A stretch of 58,900 nucleotides of DNA from SM23-78 sp041479965 (GCA_041479965.1 JBGOZE010000001.1:1-58900), one strand, 5' to 3'. Shown: positions 26,558 through 34,523, counted from the stretch's first letter. The notes: generated by a model from the letters alone, not told the origin. Program-made: numbers and translations.

Positions 26558-27265
26558 TTATCTTCTTACCTTACCCCTTCCGCTACTTCTTGGCCTTATC
26601 ATTCCAACCTTTCTTCCTGGAGGAGCGTTCTTGGGAGCAATAGTCGGCCTTCCCTTGTGGCTGCTCTTGTGACCTCCAAATGGGTGGGTGACTGCGTTCA
26701 TGCTTGTTCCTGATACACTGGGCCAGTACACGTTCCTTGCCTTCATCTCATGGTATTTCCTTCCTGCCTTGAAAAATGGCTTTTCAGGCCTGCCACTCCC
26801 AGCTGCAAGCCCTATGCAGGCTCTGCACTCAGGATGAAAATCCCTATATTTTTTTGAAGGCAAAAGCACTGTGACCTTGGCTGATGTCTTGGCGACAACT
26901 CTTGCAGTTGTTCCTGAGGCCTTGACGAACTTGCCTCCGTCTCCTGGCTTGTTCTCGATGTTGAATATGCCAGTTCCTTCTGGAATATTTTTAAGTTCCG
27001 CAATGTTCCCCAAGTTGATGTCAGAGCCGCCTATCAATATGGTTTGACCCATCCTGACTCCTTCAGGGGCAATAACAAGGCTTGTTGAGCTATCATCATG
27101 TCTTAATCTTGCAAGAGGAGCTGAGTGAGCAGGGCAGCTTATCAGCTCTGTGATTACCGCAGTCCCGTTCTTGCCTATCTTGTTGGTTCCTGCGAATCTG
27201 AATCCTGTCCTTCTGTAAACTGGGCTTCCACGCCCTCTCTTCTGTTGCGTTAGGTTTTTTCCCAT
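26558..27265 (-). CDS. rpl2: 50S ribosomal protein uL2
   Basis: 235 residues, archaeal length. Landmarks are GKNLTQQKRGRGSPVYRR, the RARxPY-type region ISCPAHSAPLARLRHDDSS, and the peptidyl-transferase-proximal end AVTHPFGGHKSSHKGRPTIA. It is essential for subunit association. Confidence 0.97.
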   Translation of the reverse strand: MGKNLTQQKRGRGSPVYRRTGFRFAGTNKIGKNGTAVITELISCPAHSAPLARLRHDDSSTSLVIAPEGVRMGQTILIGGSDINLGNIAELKNIPEGTGIFNIENKPGDGGKFVKASGTTARVVAKTSAKVTVLLPSKKYRDFHPECRACIGLAAGSGRPEKPFFKAGRKYHEMKARNVYWPSVSGTSMNAVTHPFGGHKSSHKGRPTIAPKNAPPGRKVGMIRPRSSGRGKVRR

Positions 27266-27315
27266 TTCAAATCTCTCTTGCTTTCATATTTAACAAAATC
27301 ATTCATCATTCTTAA

Positions 27316-27564
27316 TTACATCAATCCTAACTTTGTCGCCAAGTCTATTGCTGGCGATTCAGGCGAAAACTTCACATAGGCTTTTTTCCTGCCCTTGAAA
27401 TCATTCTGCGTGCTTACCTTAAGCACCTTAGCGTTGAACATCTCTTCGATGGCTTTTTTTATCTCTGTCTTGGTGGCTTTTGAATCCACGACAAACACCA
27501 ATTTGTTCTCAGACTCCATGAGCCTGATTGATTTTTCTGTTGACAAAGGGTATTTGATTATCAT
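27316..27564 (-). CDS. rpl23: 50S ribosomal protein uL23
   Basis: 82 residues, the compact archaeal form lacking a long tail: IIKYPLSTEKSIRLMESENK, then VVDSKATKTEIKKAIEEMFN and KVLKVSTQNDFKGRKKAYVKF. It is a docking site at the tunnel exit. The ATG lies 3 nt after the second stop of the uL4 frame (see the uL4 entries), with GAGGATTAA as the ribosome-binding stretch. Confidence 0.96.
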   Translation of the reverse strand: MIIKYPLSTEKSIRLMESENKLVFVVDSKATKTEIKKAIEEMFNAKVLKVSTQNDFKGRKKAYVKFSPESPAIDLATKLGLM

Positions 27565-27567
27565 TTT

Positions 27568-27696
27568 TTAATCCTCATGATGGTTATTTCCTAAAGCATC
27601 TGTCTTCTTGGCGTTTGCAGCCGGAGCGAGAGGTTCTTTTGCCTTGAGCGCTCCAGTTTTATTAACCTTATCTTTTGCTTCTGCCTGCTTTTTCTC
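27568..27696 (-). other. Open in-frame continuation of uL4 after its stop codon
   Basis: Reading on past the uL4 TAA (27697-27699) in the same frame gives 42 further sense codons, rich in Lys and Ala (beginning EKKQAEAKDKVNKTGALKAK), before a second TAA at 27568-27570, 3 nt before the uL23 ATG. The composition matches the Lys/Ala tails seen on other ribosomal proteins here. It may be a lost tail after a nonsense mutation, a read-through extension, or the result of a sequence error. Confidence 0.6.
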
Positions 27697-28554
27697 TTAT
27701 ATCTTGTTTTGGCTCCCAGATTCTTTCTTTAACTCAGGAGCAATCTTCTTGCTTGTGAAAAACCCTTTCTTGAGTTCTTCGATGGCTTTGATCGTGAAAA
27801 TGGTTGCTCTTCCAGGATGACCTCCGGGGGCGAGTGCTTCTGCATTCAGCTTCCTGGCGATGATGACATCAATGCCCGGAACATTTCCTGCTGCCTTTCT
27901 TATCTCTGAAAGGTCCTGCACGACGAGCAAAAGGCTCTTCTTGAAAACATTCCTTCTTCCTCTCTGCTTGCCTTTGCCTGCCCTTATCCTAGGCTTAGAT
28001 GCTCTTTTGAGTTCGTCTGCAAAGCCAAGCTTAGTCAACACTTCGATTAATTGCTGGGTCTTGTTAATCTTCTCCAACTCTTCATTCACTATGAAAGGAT
28101 AATTCTGAGGGACAAGATGGCCTCTTGCAACAACTTTATCTCTGACGATTGTGGCACTGATAGCAGAGCGTATGGCTTTTCTCTTCTCCTTGTCATTGAT
28201 TTTCCATGCCCACACCTTCTCAATCTTAGGCGGATGAGCTTTTCTTCCGCCTCGCATGCCTGGAGCATTGGCTCCTACCCAGAAGAACTGGCTCCCCCTA
28301 TGGGACATCGTCTTCCTCGGCACTCTGCTGATTCCCTTGCCGTAGCATCCCTTGAAATCCCTTCTTCGCTTGGAAATCCTCACCGCATGCTTCTGGCCCG
28401 CTTCATGGTCAGGACCATAGGCTTGTCTCTTGTTGTTCTGGATTGCCAGGACTGCTTTCTTGATAAGGTCTTCTCTAACAGGCTCATTGAACTGGCTAGG
28501 CAAGTCTGCCTCTCCTGCCTGTGCTCCTGTTGTATTGAAAATCTTGAGTTTCAT
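27697..28554 (-). CDS. rpl4: 50S ribosomal protein uL4 (tail cut by an in-frame stop)
   Basis: 285 residues, covering the whole archaeal uL4 domain: AVLAIQNNKRQAYGPDHEAG, the tunnel loop (FKGCYGKGISRVPRKTMSHR, FFWVGANAPGMRGGRKAHPP) and the C-terminal part ending IDVIIARKLNAEALAPGGHP, GRATIFTIKAIEELKKGF. The conserved core is complete, so the product is probably functional. After KKESGSQNKI a TAA interrupts what otherwise continues as a Lys/Ala tail for 42 codons up to uL23. It is the second gene of the superoperon. Confidence 0.93.
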   Translation of the reverse strand: MKLKIFNTTGAQAGEADLPSQFNEPVREDLIKKAVLAIQNNKRQAYGPDHEAGQKHAVRISKRRRDFKGCYGKGISRVPRKTMSHRGSQFFWVGANAPGMRGGRKAHPPKIEKVWAWKINDKEKRKAIRSAISATIVRDKVVARGHLVPQNYPFIVNEELEKINKTQQLIEVLTKLGFADELKRASKPRIRAGKGKQRGRRNVFKKSLLLVVQDLSEIRKAAGNVPGIDVIIARKLNAEALAPGGHPGRATIFTIKAIEELKKGFFTSKKIAPELKKESGSQNKI

Positions 28555-28584
28555 TTTGAAATCATTGTTCCTATATATTCATCT

Positions 28585-29580
28585 CTATCTTCCTTGTTTT
28601 GATTGCAAGCTGATGTGAGTTATTGTCGGCAAAGGCATTTCTCTCTTGACGCGTCTCAAGGGCTGGGTCAATATGACCATCCTCTTCTTTGAGCCCTGGA
28701 CAGAGCCTTTGATAAGGAGATAGGTTGTCTTGACGTTGCCATAGTGCACAAACCCATCCTTAGGGTTTATCTCCTCTGGTTTGGTTCCTATCTTCATGAT
28801 CTGCAAATTCAATTGAGTGCGCTGGTGAAAGCCTGTCTGACCTGAATAGGCAGTCCTGTACATGGTGTGCTGCTGAGCGCACCAAGCTCCTCTGCTTCCT
28901 GGCTGTCGCCTACCTTTCTCTGTCTTGTGTTGCTTCAGGGAAATTCCAAATCTCCTGACGGGGCCTTGAATTCCTCTGCCTCTGGTCACTCCACGAACAT
29001 CCACGGTTTGAGCTTCTTTGAACACCTCGTCCACCATGATGTCTTTATCAACACGGGATTTTATGAAGTCAAGCTTTTCCTTGTTAGTCCCGCTGAGCTT
29101 GAGCTCAAAAGTCTCGGGCTTCTTCTTGCTCACTCCAGCAAGCCTTGGCTGAGTGTAAACAAGAGCAGAGATGTAAGCGTAATCATCAGGATTGAGGCTG
29201 TCCAGCTCTTTGATGTCAGGGACATCTTTAGGCATGGAAATGATGCGCATCATGTCCTTGGATGGCTTGAAGATGAATTCTTTTACCACAAAGAAACCAT
29301 AGGCATTTTGTTTGTAGAAACGAGCAGAAAAAATCTTGAGCGGAGGGCACTCAATCACTGTGACCGGGATGCTGATCTCGTCATCCCTGGTCGGCGAAGT
29401 CTTTTTGGTGTCAATACCCATGAGATGGGTCATGCCGACCTTATAGCCTGAGAAACCGAGCAGCATTGCCTTGTCAAAATGCTGATTGGACCAACCCCTG
29501 ACTCGAGGATACATCCTGTTAGCCCTCTTTCTAGGCCAGAACTGCATGCTTCCTTTTCTTGGTCGTCTGATGTTAGACAT
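28585..29580 (-). CDS. rpl3: 50S ribosomal protein uL3
   Basis: 331 residues, archaeal/eukaryotic length. N-terminus RRPRKGSMQFWPRKRANRMY; GYKVGMTHLMGIDTKK; the peptidyl-transferase-facing part VRGVTRGRGIQGPVRRFGIS and the W-finger region RRQPGSRGAWCAQQHTMYRT. It is the first gene of the S10/spc superoperon. The ATG follows GCGAGGAG. Confidence 0.97.
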   Translation of the reverse strand: MSNIRRPRKGSMQFWPRKRANRMYPRVRGWSNQHFDKAMLLGFSGYKVGMTHLMGIDTKKTSPTRDDEISIPVTVIECPPLKIFSARFYKQNAYGFFVVKEFIFKPSKDMMRIISMPKDVPDIKELDSLNPDDYAYISALVYTQPRLAGVSKKKPETFELKLSGTNKEKLDFIKSRVDKDIMVDEVFKEAQTVDVRGVTRGRGIQGPVRRFGISLKQHKTEKGRRQPGSRGAWCAQQHTMYRTAYSGQTGFHQRTQLNLQIMKIGTKPEEINPKDGFVHYGNVKTTYLLIKGSVQGSKKRMVILTQPLRRVKREMPLPTITHISLQSKQGR

Positions 29581-29867
29581 TTTCTCCTCGCTATAATTTT
29601 CTCGCTTTTTCCTGGTGTACGCCTGCTTCGGCTGAATTTTTCGATAGCCAAACGTAGCGCATGACGTGTATGATAAAAGCCTTTTGCGAAAAATACCCTT
29701 ATAGAAAACACCACTTACTTTCGTGTACTGAAAAGGGCTTTCTTCTCAGGCTTTTTGCTCGTTTGAGTCCATTTACCACTCAAACTCACCACAAAAACTT
29801 TAGTTCATTTATAAAGCTTACGTTTGAAGTAGCGTGCATGAAAAAAGACAGAAAAAACGCCTTAAGA
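29581..29867 (-). promoter_or_regulatory. Upstream region of the ribosomal superoperon
   Basis: This 287-bp stretch between the primase stop and uL3 contains no credible gene. On the minus strand there are three TATA-like words: CTTTATAAAT (about 29805-29815), TTCTATAAG (about 29700-29708) and CTTTTATCATA (about 29672-29682). The first would give a leader of roughly 200 nt, room for regulation; the last a leader of about 70 nt. GAGGAGA precedes the uL3 ATG. Confidence 0.4.
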
Positions 29868-31250
29868 TTATTCAGACTGCTCCTTGGCTTTTTTCTCTTT
29901 TTTCTTCTTTTGCGTCTTAGGTATCGGCCCGCTTTTTTCTTTTCTCTTGGCATACTGCAAAGGATTTTTTATCCTGCTGCACAGCTCATCAGGCTTGCAC
30001 ACAGAGTAGCTCTTGTAATAGCTAAGGTTGCTGCAATTAGGCGGAGGAAGTACTTTCTTGCTCTGACGCGCATACCTGATCTGCCCTAATATATATTGTG
30101 GCCTTAAGGGCTCAGGGTTCTTCTCATTCCATTCCAAAAGCCTCTTCTCCAAGAGGTCATAGTCCCATCCACAGCTTGCTAGGAAATTGACCAGGACAAA
30201 ACAGCTTCTCTTCCTTCCATCCTCCACTCCTGTAAGGATGGTCTTGATGCAGGGCGGAAAATTCTCCTCTCCAATGGCTTTTTCAGGCAGAGCATAATCC
30301 TGCTTGCCTCTTTTTCCTTCTCTAGCATCATCCTCATCCATCTCTTGCCAGCTGGCTTTTTGAGGGGCAAAATCAAATGCATTCCTAAGTAAGGTCTCAG
30401 CATCAGGATAATAGATGTTCCTAGCGAGGAAAGGATGGATCATTTTCACATTCTCAGGCTCTGCGTCTTTCTTCTCAAAACTGAGGATGTTGTTGATGTC
30501 AACCGGCACAGAAATCAGTTGGGATTTCTCATGAAAAGAATAAGGCATGCGATAGAGGTGCCTAGGAGCGATGAGCACAGTGTCAATCTCAAGGAAAGGA
30601 TCAACATTCAATTTGGGGATTTTGTCTCCGAATTCATTGGTCTCATAGCGCTTGATATCATCTTCCTTGAAGCCTGTCTTCTTCATGATGCTAGGAAAAT
30701 CATTCTTCTCAAGCCTCATGATATCATCAGCCAGAGGCTTACGGATGAGCTCGGCGATATACGCAGCGATCCTTCTCGGAGCCTCAGGGAATAGGTCGAC
30801 GATGCTGATTCCCCCCACACTCTTGGGAAAAGCCTCAAAGGGCACAGCAATATGAAATCCCTTGTTGCCTGAGAATTTTGCAGTAATCGACTTGACTCCG
30901 TTCTTTTTCAGGGCCTGAATAGTGTAGTGCGCAACAATCCTGCTGTATTCGAAGAACTTGCAGTCGATGTCCAGCAATAGGTCCCAACCCTTTCTGAGAG
31001 CATCCAGCTCTTCCTTGCGCAGCGTAGGACTTAGCTGCAATGGGTTCTTCCATAGCTCCTCAGAGCAATGGAAGCTGGTGACACGCTGTTTGGCCAGTTC
31101 GAGCACATCATTAGGATAGGCAAGCACTTCTGGCCTTTTACCAAAGATCTCGTCAAACCTAAAGGCAACTTCTTTGTCTTTAGCCTGCCTCACCAACTCT
31201 TCCTGGATGTCTTTCCTCTTGTAGAAAGATAAAGTCTTCGCTAGGAACAT
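29868..31250 (-). CDS. Single-chain DNA primase (PriS fused to PriL Fe-S domain)
   Basis: 460 residues. It makes the RNA/DNA primers for replication. The PriS-type catalytic part has LLLDIDCKFF (acidic pair D94 and D96) and SGNKGFHIAVP (127-137), the archaeal-eukaryotic primase signatures. The C-terminal about 130 residues carry four spaced cysteines (PPC, NC, SVC, LC) as in the Fe-S domain of the large subunit PriL. Fused PriS-PriL is known from Nanoarchaeum and other DPANN. A basic Lys tail ends the protein. ATG 31250 is chosen; a TTG at 31310 is in frame but upstream of the promoter-compatible start. Confidence 0.85.
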   Translation of the reverse strand: MFLAKTLSFYKRKDIQEELVRQAKDKEVAFRFDEIFGKRPEVLAYPNDVLELAKQRVTSFHCSEELWKNPLQLSPTLRKEELDALRKGWDLLLDIDCKFFEYSRIVAHYTIQALKKNGVKSITAKFSGNKGFHIAVPFEAFPKSVGGISIVDLFPEAPRRIAAYIAELIRKPLADDIMRLEKNDFPSIMKKTGFKEDDIKRYETNEFGDKIPKLNVDPFLEIDTVLIAPRHLYRMPYSFHEKSQLISVPVDINNILSFEKKDAEPENVKMIHPFLARNIYYPDAETLLRNAFDFAPQKASWQEMDEDDAREGKRGKQDYALPEKAIGEENFPPCIKTILTGVEDGRKRSCFVLVNFLASCGWDYDLLEKRLLEWNEKNPEPLRPQYILGQIRYARQSKKVLPPPNCSNLSYYKSYSVCKPDELCSRIKNPLQYAKRKEKSGPIPKTQKKKKEKKAKEQSE

Positions 31251-31317
31251 GCTAATCGGGAGTTTTCCTGTGTTTTTAAAGAATGCTGTTTTTAATTGAC
31301 TAAAACACAATCAACTA

Positions 31318-31332
31318 AAACATTTATAAAAT
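31318..31332. promoter_or_regulatory. Shared bidirectional TATA element for primase and tRNA-Leu
   Basis: CATTTATAAAATG reads as a TATA box on both strands. On the plus strand it predicts a start near 31356, 12 nt before the tRNA; on the minus strand a start near 31295, upstream of the primase ATG at 31250. Confidence 0.45.
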
Positions 31333-31367
31333 GCTACTTTCTTCCAAGCTAATACAAAACAAATTTC

Positions 31368-31499
31368 GCGGGCGTGCCGGAGTGGTCAAACAAAAATCAA
31401 AGATTTTTGATAGTCAAAATCAGAGATTTTGGACCAAACGGGTACGGTTCAGAGCCGTATGACTCAGTGTCTACGCAGGTTCAAACCCTGCCGCCCGCA
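31368..31499 (+). tRNA. tRNA-Leu (anticodon CAG) with a 48-nt D-loop insertion
   Basis: A class II tRNA: acceptor GCGGGCG (31368-31374) pairs with CGCCCGC (31492-31498), discriminator A31499; the anticodon stem TACGG/CCGTA encloses TTCAGAG with CAG at 31450-31452; the variable arm has GAC/GTC; the T stem GCAGG/CCTGC holds TTCAAAC. CCA is not encoded. D stem CCG (31377-31379) pairs with CGG (31439-31441). The D loop carries about 48 extra nt (within 31387-31438) bounded by CAAAC direct repeats. The insert folds as two hairpins, CAAAAATC/GATTTTTG and CAAAATC/GATTTTG, closed by GGTC/GACC. Without it the tRNA is 84 nt, normal for Leu. No bulge-helix-bulge splice motif is visible. Confidence 0.85.
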
Positions 31500-31503
31500 T
31501 TCT

Positions 31504-31875
31504 ATGGCTAAAGACTCAGAAGAGATAAGGCAATTATTATCAGAGATATGTTCCTTAGTGGAGAAGGAAAAAAACTCTCTAATTGTTGTCGAAGGCAAAA
31601 GGGATAGGGCTGCTTTGCAGCAGTTGGGCTTCTCTAATATTATTATCCTGAATAAGCCATTGTATGAAGTTATTGAAGATATCGAGTCAAAAGGAGAGAA
31701 AAGAATGCTTCTTCTGACAGACCTTGATAAAGAAGGTAAACGAATCTATGCGAAGCTCAAGAATGACCTTGACAAGAGAGGCGTTGTTGTTGATGATGCC
31801 TTGCGCAACTTACTGTTCAAGACAGAGTTAAGGCAGGTTGAGGGCTTGACCAGTTATCTGAAGAAGTTTGAATAA
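31504..31875 (+). CDS. Small Toprim-domain protein (UPF0292-like)
   Basis: 123 residues. The Toprim fold has VVEGKRDRAAL (glutamate motif, about residues 30-40) and LLTDLDKEGKRI (DxD motif, about 78-89), plus the family's helix around LRNLLFKTELRQVEGLTSYL. Toprim domains bind Mg2+ and act in primases, topoisomerases and nucleases; archaeal stand-alone members have no firm function. The ATG starts only 4 nt after the tRNA-Leu discriminator base, so tRNA 3' processing would release an almost leaderless mRNA. No ribosome-binding site is visible. Confidence 0.8.
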   Translation: MAKDSEEIRQLLSEICSLVEKEKNSLIVVEGKRDRAALQQLGFSNIIILNKPLYEVIEDIESKGEKRMLLLTDLDKEGKRIYAKLKNDLDKRGVVVDDALRNLLFKTELRQVEGLTSYLKKFE

Positions 31876-31913
31876 TAAAATGAATAATAAACTCAAAAAC
31901 TCAATGCTTGGCT

Positions 31914-34163
31914 CTAATTCTCATCATATTTCTTGTCTACTATCTCTTTTATCCTTTTGGCTTTCTTTTCTCCTATTAGCTCAACTTCTTTCATCTCTTT
32001 CTCGTCAGCATTGATGAAGTTCTTGATAGTCTGGAATCTTTTGAGTATGGGCTTGGAAAGGATGGCACCAACCCCTGGAAACGCGCTGACAATGTACTCT
32101 TGGACTTCTCTGTCTGACAAAGGCTTGGCTGTGTGAAGCGTGAAGTCTTTCTTCAAAGGGTCTGCCTCTCTCTTCGCTATCAACAAGAACAAGCCTACGG
32201 TCTCCTTGAAGTTTTTGGTCTGAATAAGAGGGATTCCGTAGCTGATGAGTATGGTGGATAGGGCTCCGCGTATCGCGTTGGGATGAAGTTTTCTTTGAGA
32301 GTAGATGTCTTCTTCTCCTTCAATGACAAATAGCGGACGCTCATATTTTCTTAAATTGCTCAGCTGGGAGAGAAGCCTTCCATCTATTATTGAGTCGACA
32401 AAGTCCTTGGCTGTCTTGCGCTCCACAGCTACCCTGTCGCTTAGCAAGTAATCCGCCACATCCAACCTCGATAGTTCAACTTTCACTCCTTTTTCAGAGA
32501 GCTCCTTGATTATGCCTGCTCCTTTCTCCCTGTAATCTGCGTATATTGTGAGATTGGAAACATTGACTGGACTGTCATCATCAGTCAGCTTGGTCTGTTC
32601 TTCCTTGCTTTCTTCTTTTTGCTCTTGCCTCTCAGCAGTCAAGTCACGGGTGCTGTTGAAGCCTTTTTTCATTCCGTGAATTATGCTGTACATCTTTTTC
32701 TCTTTGTGGGCAGCAACCCATAGGTTAGCCTCATCTCTTGTCTTTTTGGTGACGAGTACTATGACTCGTCCTTTTTCCTGCCTGCCTGTCCTTCCTCTTC
32801 GCTGTACAGTTCTGATGGCAGAGGGTACTGGCTCATAGAATATGACTAGGTCAACAGCGGGTATATCAAGTCCTTCTTCTGCGACACTAGTGGCTATAAG
32901 GCAGTTGAACACTCCTTCCCTGAATTCCTGAAGGATCTCTTTCTGCTTCTTCTGGCTCATGCCTGTGTCTTTCTTCTTCATCTGCCCGACAAATATCTTA
33001 GCCTTGACACCTATTAAATCCATGACTGATTTTATCTTATTGGTAGAATCACGATATTGATTAAAGATTATTATCTTGATGTCGGGCTTTTGGATAAGTT
33101 CCTCAGCCACAATCTTCTTTAGGGCGTGAATTTTTGGGTGTTCTTTGCCTGCGGCAAGCATTTCTTTTGTTTGAATAGAGGCTGACCTGAAATTAAGGTC
33201 TTTGACCAAATTCTGTACTGCCTTCACTTTGGTCTTGATGGCATCATCCTCGAGCTTTAGGAAATATTCCCACAACGGCTCAAGGCCTTGAGTCTCTATG
33301 AGCTCTAAGGCGTGCTGCAGTTTCAATGCCTCTGCCAGCAGGCTAATGCTCCTGAGAATGCCAAAATCCCTTTCTCCGCTGCTCATCCTCGCGTACATGG
33401 CTTTCTGCAGTTCGAGAATAGCTGTCTTGCTGTAGCTAGAGACGCTGCCGTACATGTAACCAAGTTTTTTTATAGTTTCAAGCTTTTCCTCGAATGCATT
33501 CCTGAGGAACTTCCTTACCTGGTCGAATTCAGCAGGAAAATCCAGCTTGACCCACTCCACATCAATCTCCTTGATATAAGGTTGGACATCAGGATCATCG
33601 TGGGAGCGTATCTCAATCTCATCAATGAAAAGATTCTTGCAAACCTCATTTATCTTTTCCTGGTCAGCACCCGGAGAAGCAGTCAACCCCAATATCTTGG
33701 GGTGCTCTGCTTTTTTATGGTAATGCTTGGCTATGAAAGCATAGGAATATTCGCCAACAGCCCTGTGGGCTTCATCAAAAACAAGCAAGCTAACATCCTT
33801 CAGGCTGATTTTTTCGCTGATGATATCATTCTCCAAACCTTGAGGTGTGCTCACGATTATCTTGCTCTTCTGCCAAAGCTCTGCTCTCTTCGCAGGAGAG
33901 ATCATGCCAGTGAAGAGCTGGACTTCATCCTCCTTTATTTCAAGGTGCTTTCTCATGGAGTTTACATGCTGGTCGCAAAGAGGTCTTGTAGGCGCCATGA
34001 TGAGGACCTTACTGTTAGGATAATTAGTCAAGCGATTGGCTGCGAGAAGCACAGCTATGTTGGTCTTGCCCAGGCCCGTAGGTAATACAACTAAAACATT
34101 CTTCTTCACAGCGGTGCCAAGAATGGTCTGCTGGTACAGCCTCGGCTCAAAACCTCTTATCAT
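31914..34163 (-). CDS. hef: Hef: FANCM-type helicase fused to ERCC4 nuclease
   Basis: 749 residues. It unwinds and cuts stalled forks and branched DNA. The SF2 helicase has Walker A LPTGLGKT (residues 27-34), DEAH, and motifs V-VI (TSVAEEGLDIPAVDLVIFYE, RRGRTGRQ). After a Lys/Glu linker comes the ERCC4 nuclease with the ERKTAKDFVDSIIDGRL signature, all catalytic residues present, followed by a tandem helix-hairpin-helix end (FPGVGAILSKPILKRF, VELIGEKKAKRI). A minus-strand TATA box lies about 25-35 nt before the ATG, so the mRNA is probably leaderless. Confidence 0.95.
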   Translation of the reverse strand: MIRGFEPRLYQQTILGTAVKKNVLVVLPTGLGKTNIAVLLAANRLTNYPNSKVLIMAPTRPLCDQHVNSMRKHLEIKEDEVQLFTGMISPAKRAELWQKSKIIVSTPQGLENDIISEKISLKDVSLLVFDEAHRAVGEYSYAFIAKHYHKKAEHPKILGLTASPGADQEKINEVCKNLFIDEIEIRSHDDPDVQPYIKEIDVEWVKLDFPAEFDQVRKFLRNAFEEKLETIKKLGYMYGSVSSYSKTAILELQKAMYARMSSGERDFGILRSISLLAEALKLQHALELIETQGLEPLWEYFLKLEDDAIKTKVKAVQNLVKDLNFRSASIQTKEMLAAGKEHPKIHALKKIVAEELIQKPDIKIIIFNQYRDSTNKIKSVMDLIGVKAKIFVGQMKKKDTGMSQKKQKEILQEFREGVFNCLIATSVAEEGLDIPAVDLVIFYEPVPSAIRTVQRRGRTGRQEKGRVIVLVTKKTRDEANLWVAAHKEKKMYSIIHGMKKGFNSTRDLTAERQEQKEESKEEQTKLTDDDSPVNVSNLTIYADYREKGAGIIKELSEKGVKVELSRLDVADYLLSDRVAVERKTAKDFVDSIIDGRLLSQLSNLRKYERPLFVIEGEEDIYSQRKLHPNAIRGALSTILISYGIPLIQTKNFKETVGLFLLIAKREADPLKKDFTLHTAKPLSDREVQEYIVSAFPGVGAILSKPILKRFQTIKNFINADEKEMKEVELIGEKKAKRIKEIVDKKYDEN

Positions 34164-34186
34164 GCTAAAAGGGCAGAAAGAGCAGG

Positions 34187-34197
34187 CTGTTTATATT
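34187..34197 (-). promoter_or_regulatory. TATA-box promoter of hef
   Basis: The minus strand reads CAATATAAACAG about 25-35 nt before the hef ATG at 34163, giving a start almost at the ATG. Confidence 0.4.
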
Positions 34198-34295
34198 GAT
34201 TATGGATAAGAAAAATAGAATTTCGAAAAAACTCCGATTGGAAAAAATGAAAAAAGAAACAGAAAAATAAAAAAAAGAAAAAATATGAAAAGGCT

Positions 34296-34523
34296 TTATC
34301 TTCCTCTTGCCATCTTGGCTCTAGCGACGTTTCCTTTCTTGTCGATAAAGTAGAGCCAGCCTTTCTCTTTCTTGACGCCGATTTTGGCCACTACTTCTGG
34401 GCCCCCTTTGGGCTTTTTCCTGCCCCTTGCCATCTTGGCTCTAGCGACGTTTCCTTTCTTGTCAATGAAGTAAAGGTATCCCTTCTCCTTCTTGACATTA
34501 GCTTTTGCTACGATTTGTGCCAT
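34296..34523 (-). CDS. Small basic protein made of two near-identical repeats
   Basis: 75 residues. Residues 7-35 and 47-75 match at 26 of 29 positions; the repeat core is KKEKG(Y/W)LYFIDKKGNVARAK followed by MARGR, joined by KKPKGGPEVVA. The duplication is recent at DNA level too: a 38-nt stretch at 34306-34343 recurs exactly at 34426-34463, a shift of 40 codons. The unit (YFIDKKGNV) looks like a short beta-hairpin, and the protein is strongly basic, so a nucleic-acid role is possible but unproven. A good TATA box (about 34563-34574, minus strand) and GGGGGTGACC support expression as a single gene. I do not recognise a family. Confidence 0.75.
   Translation of the reverse strand: MAQIVAKANVKKEKGYLYFIDKKGNVARAKMARGRKKPKGGPEVVAKIGVKKEKGWLYFIDKKGNVARAKMARGR

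Noticed and set aside
29430..29714. 94-codon frame crossing the uL3 start region on the minus strand
   Set aside because: It overlaps the uL3 N-terminus in another frame, and its composition is not protein-like for this genome.
31387..31438. Canonical bulge-helix-bulge intron in tRNA-Leu
   Set aside because: The nucleotides that would have to pair between intron start and second exon (CGGG or AAAC side) are not complementary at any possible junction, so a canonical intron is not supported.
33312..34085. 257-codon open frame on the plus strand inside hef
   Set aside because: Antisense to the helicase domain; no recognisable motifs and no promoter or ribosome-binding site.
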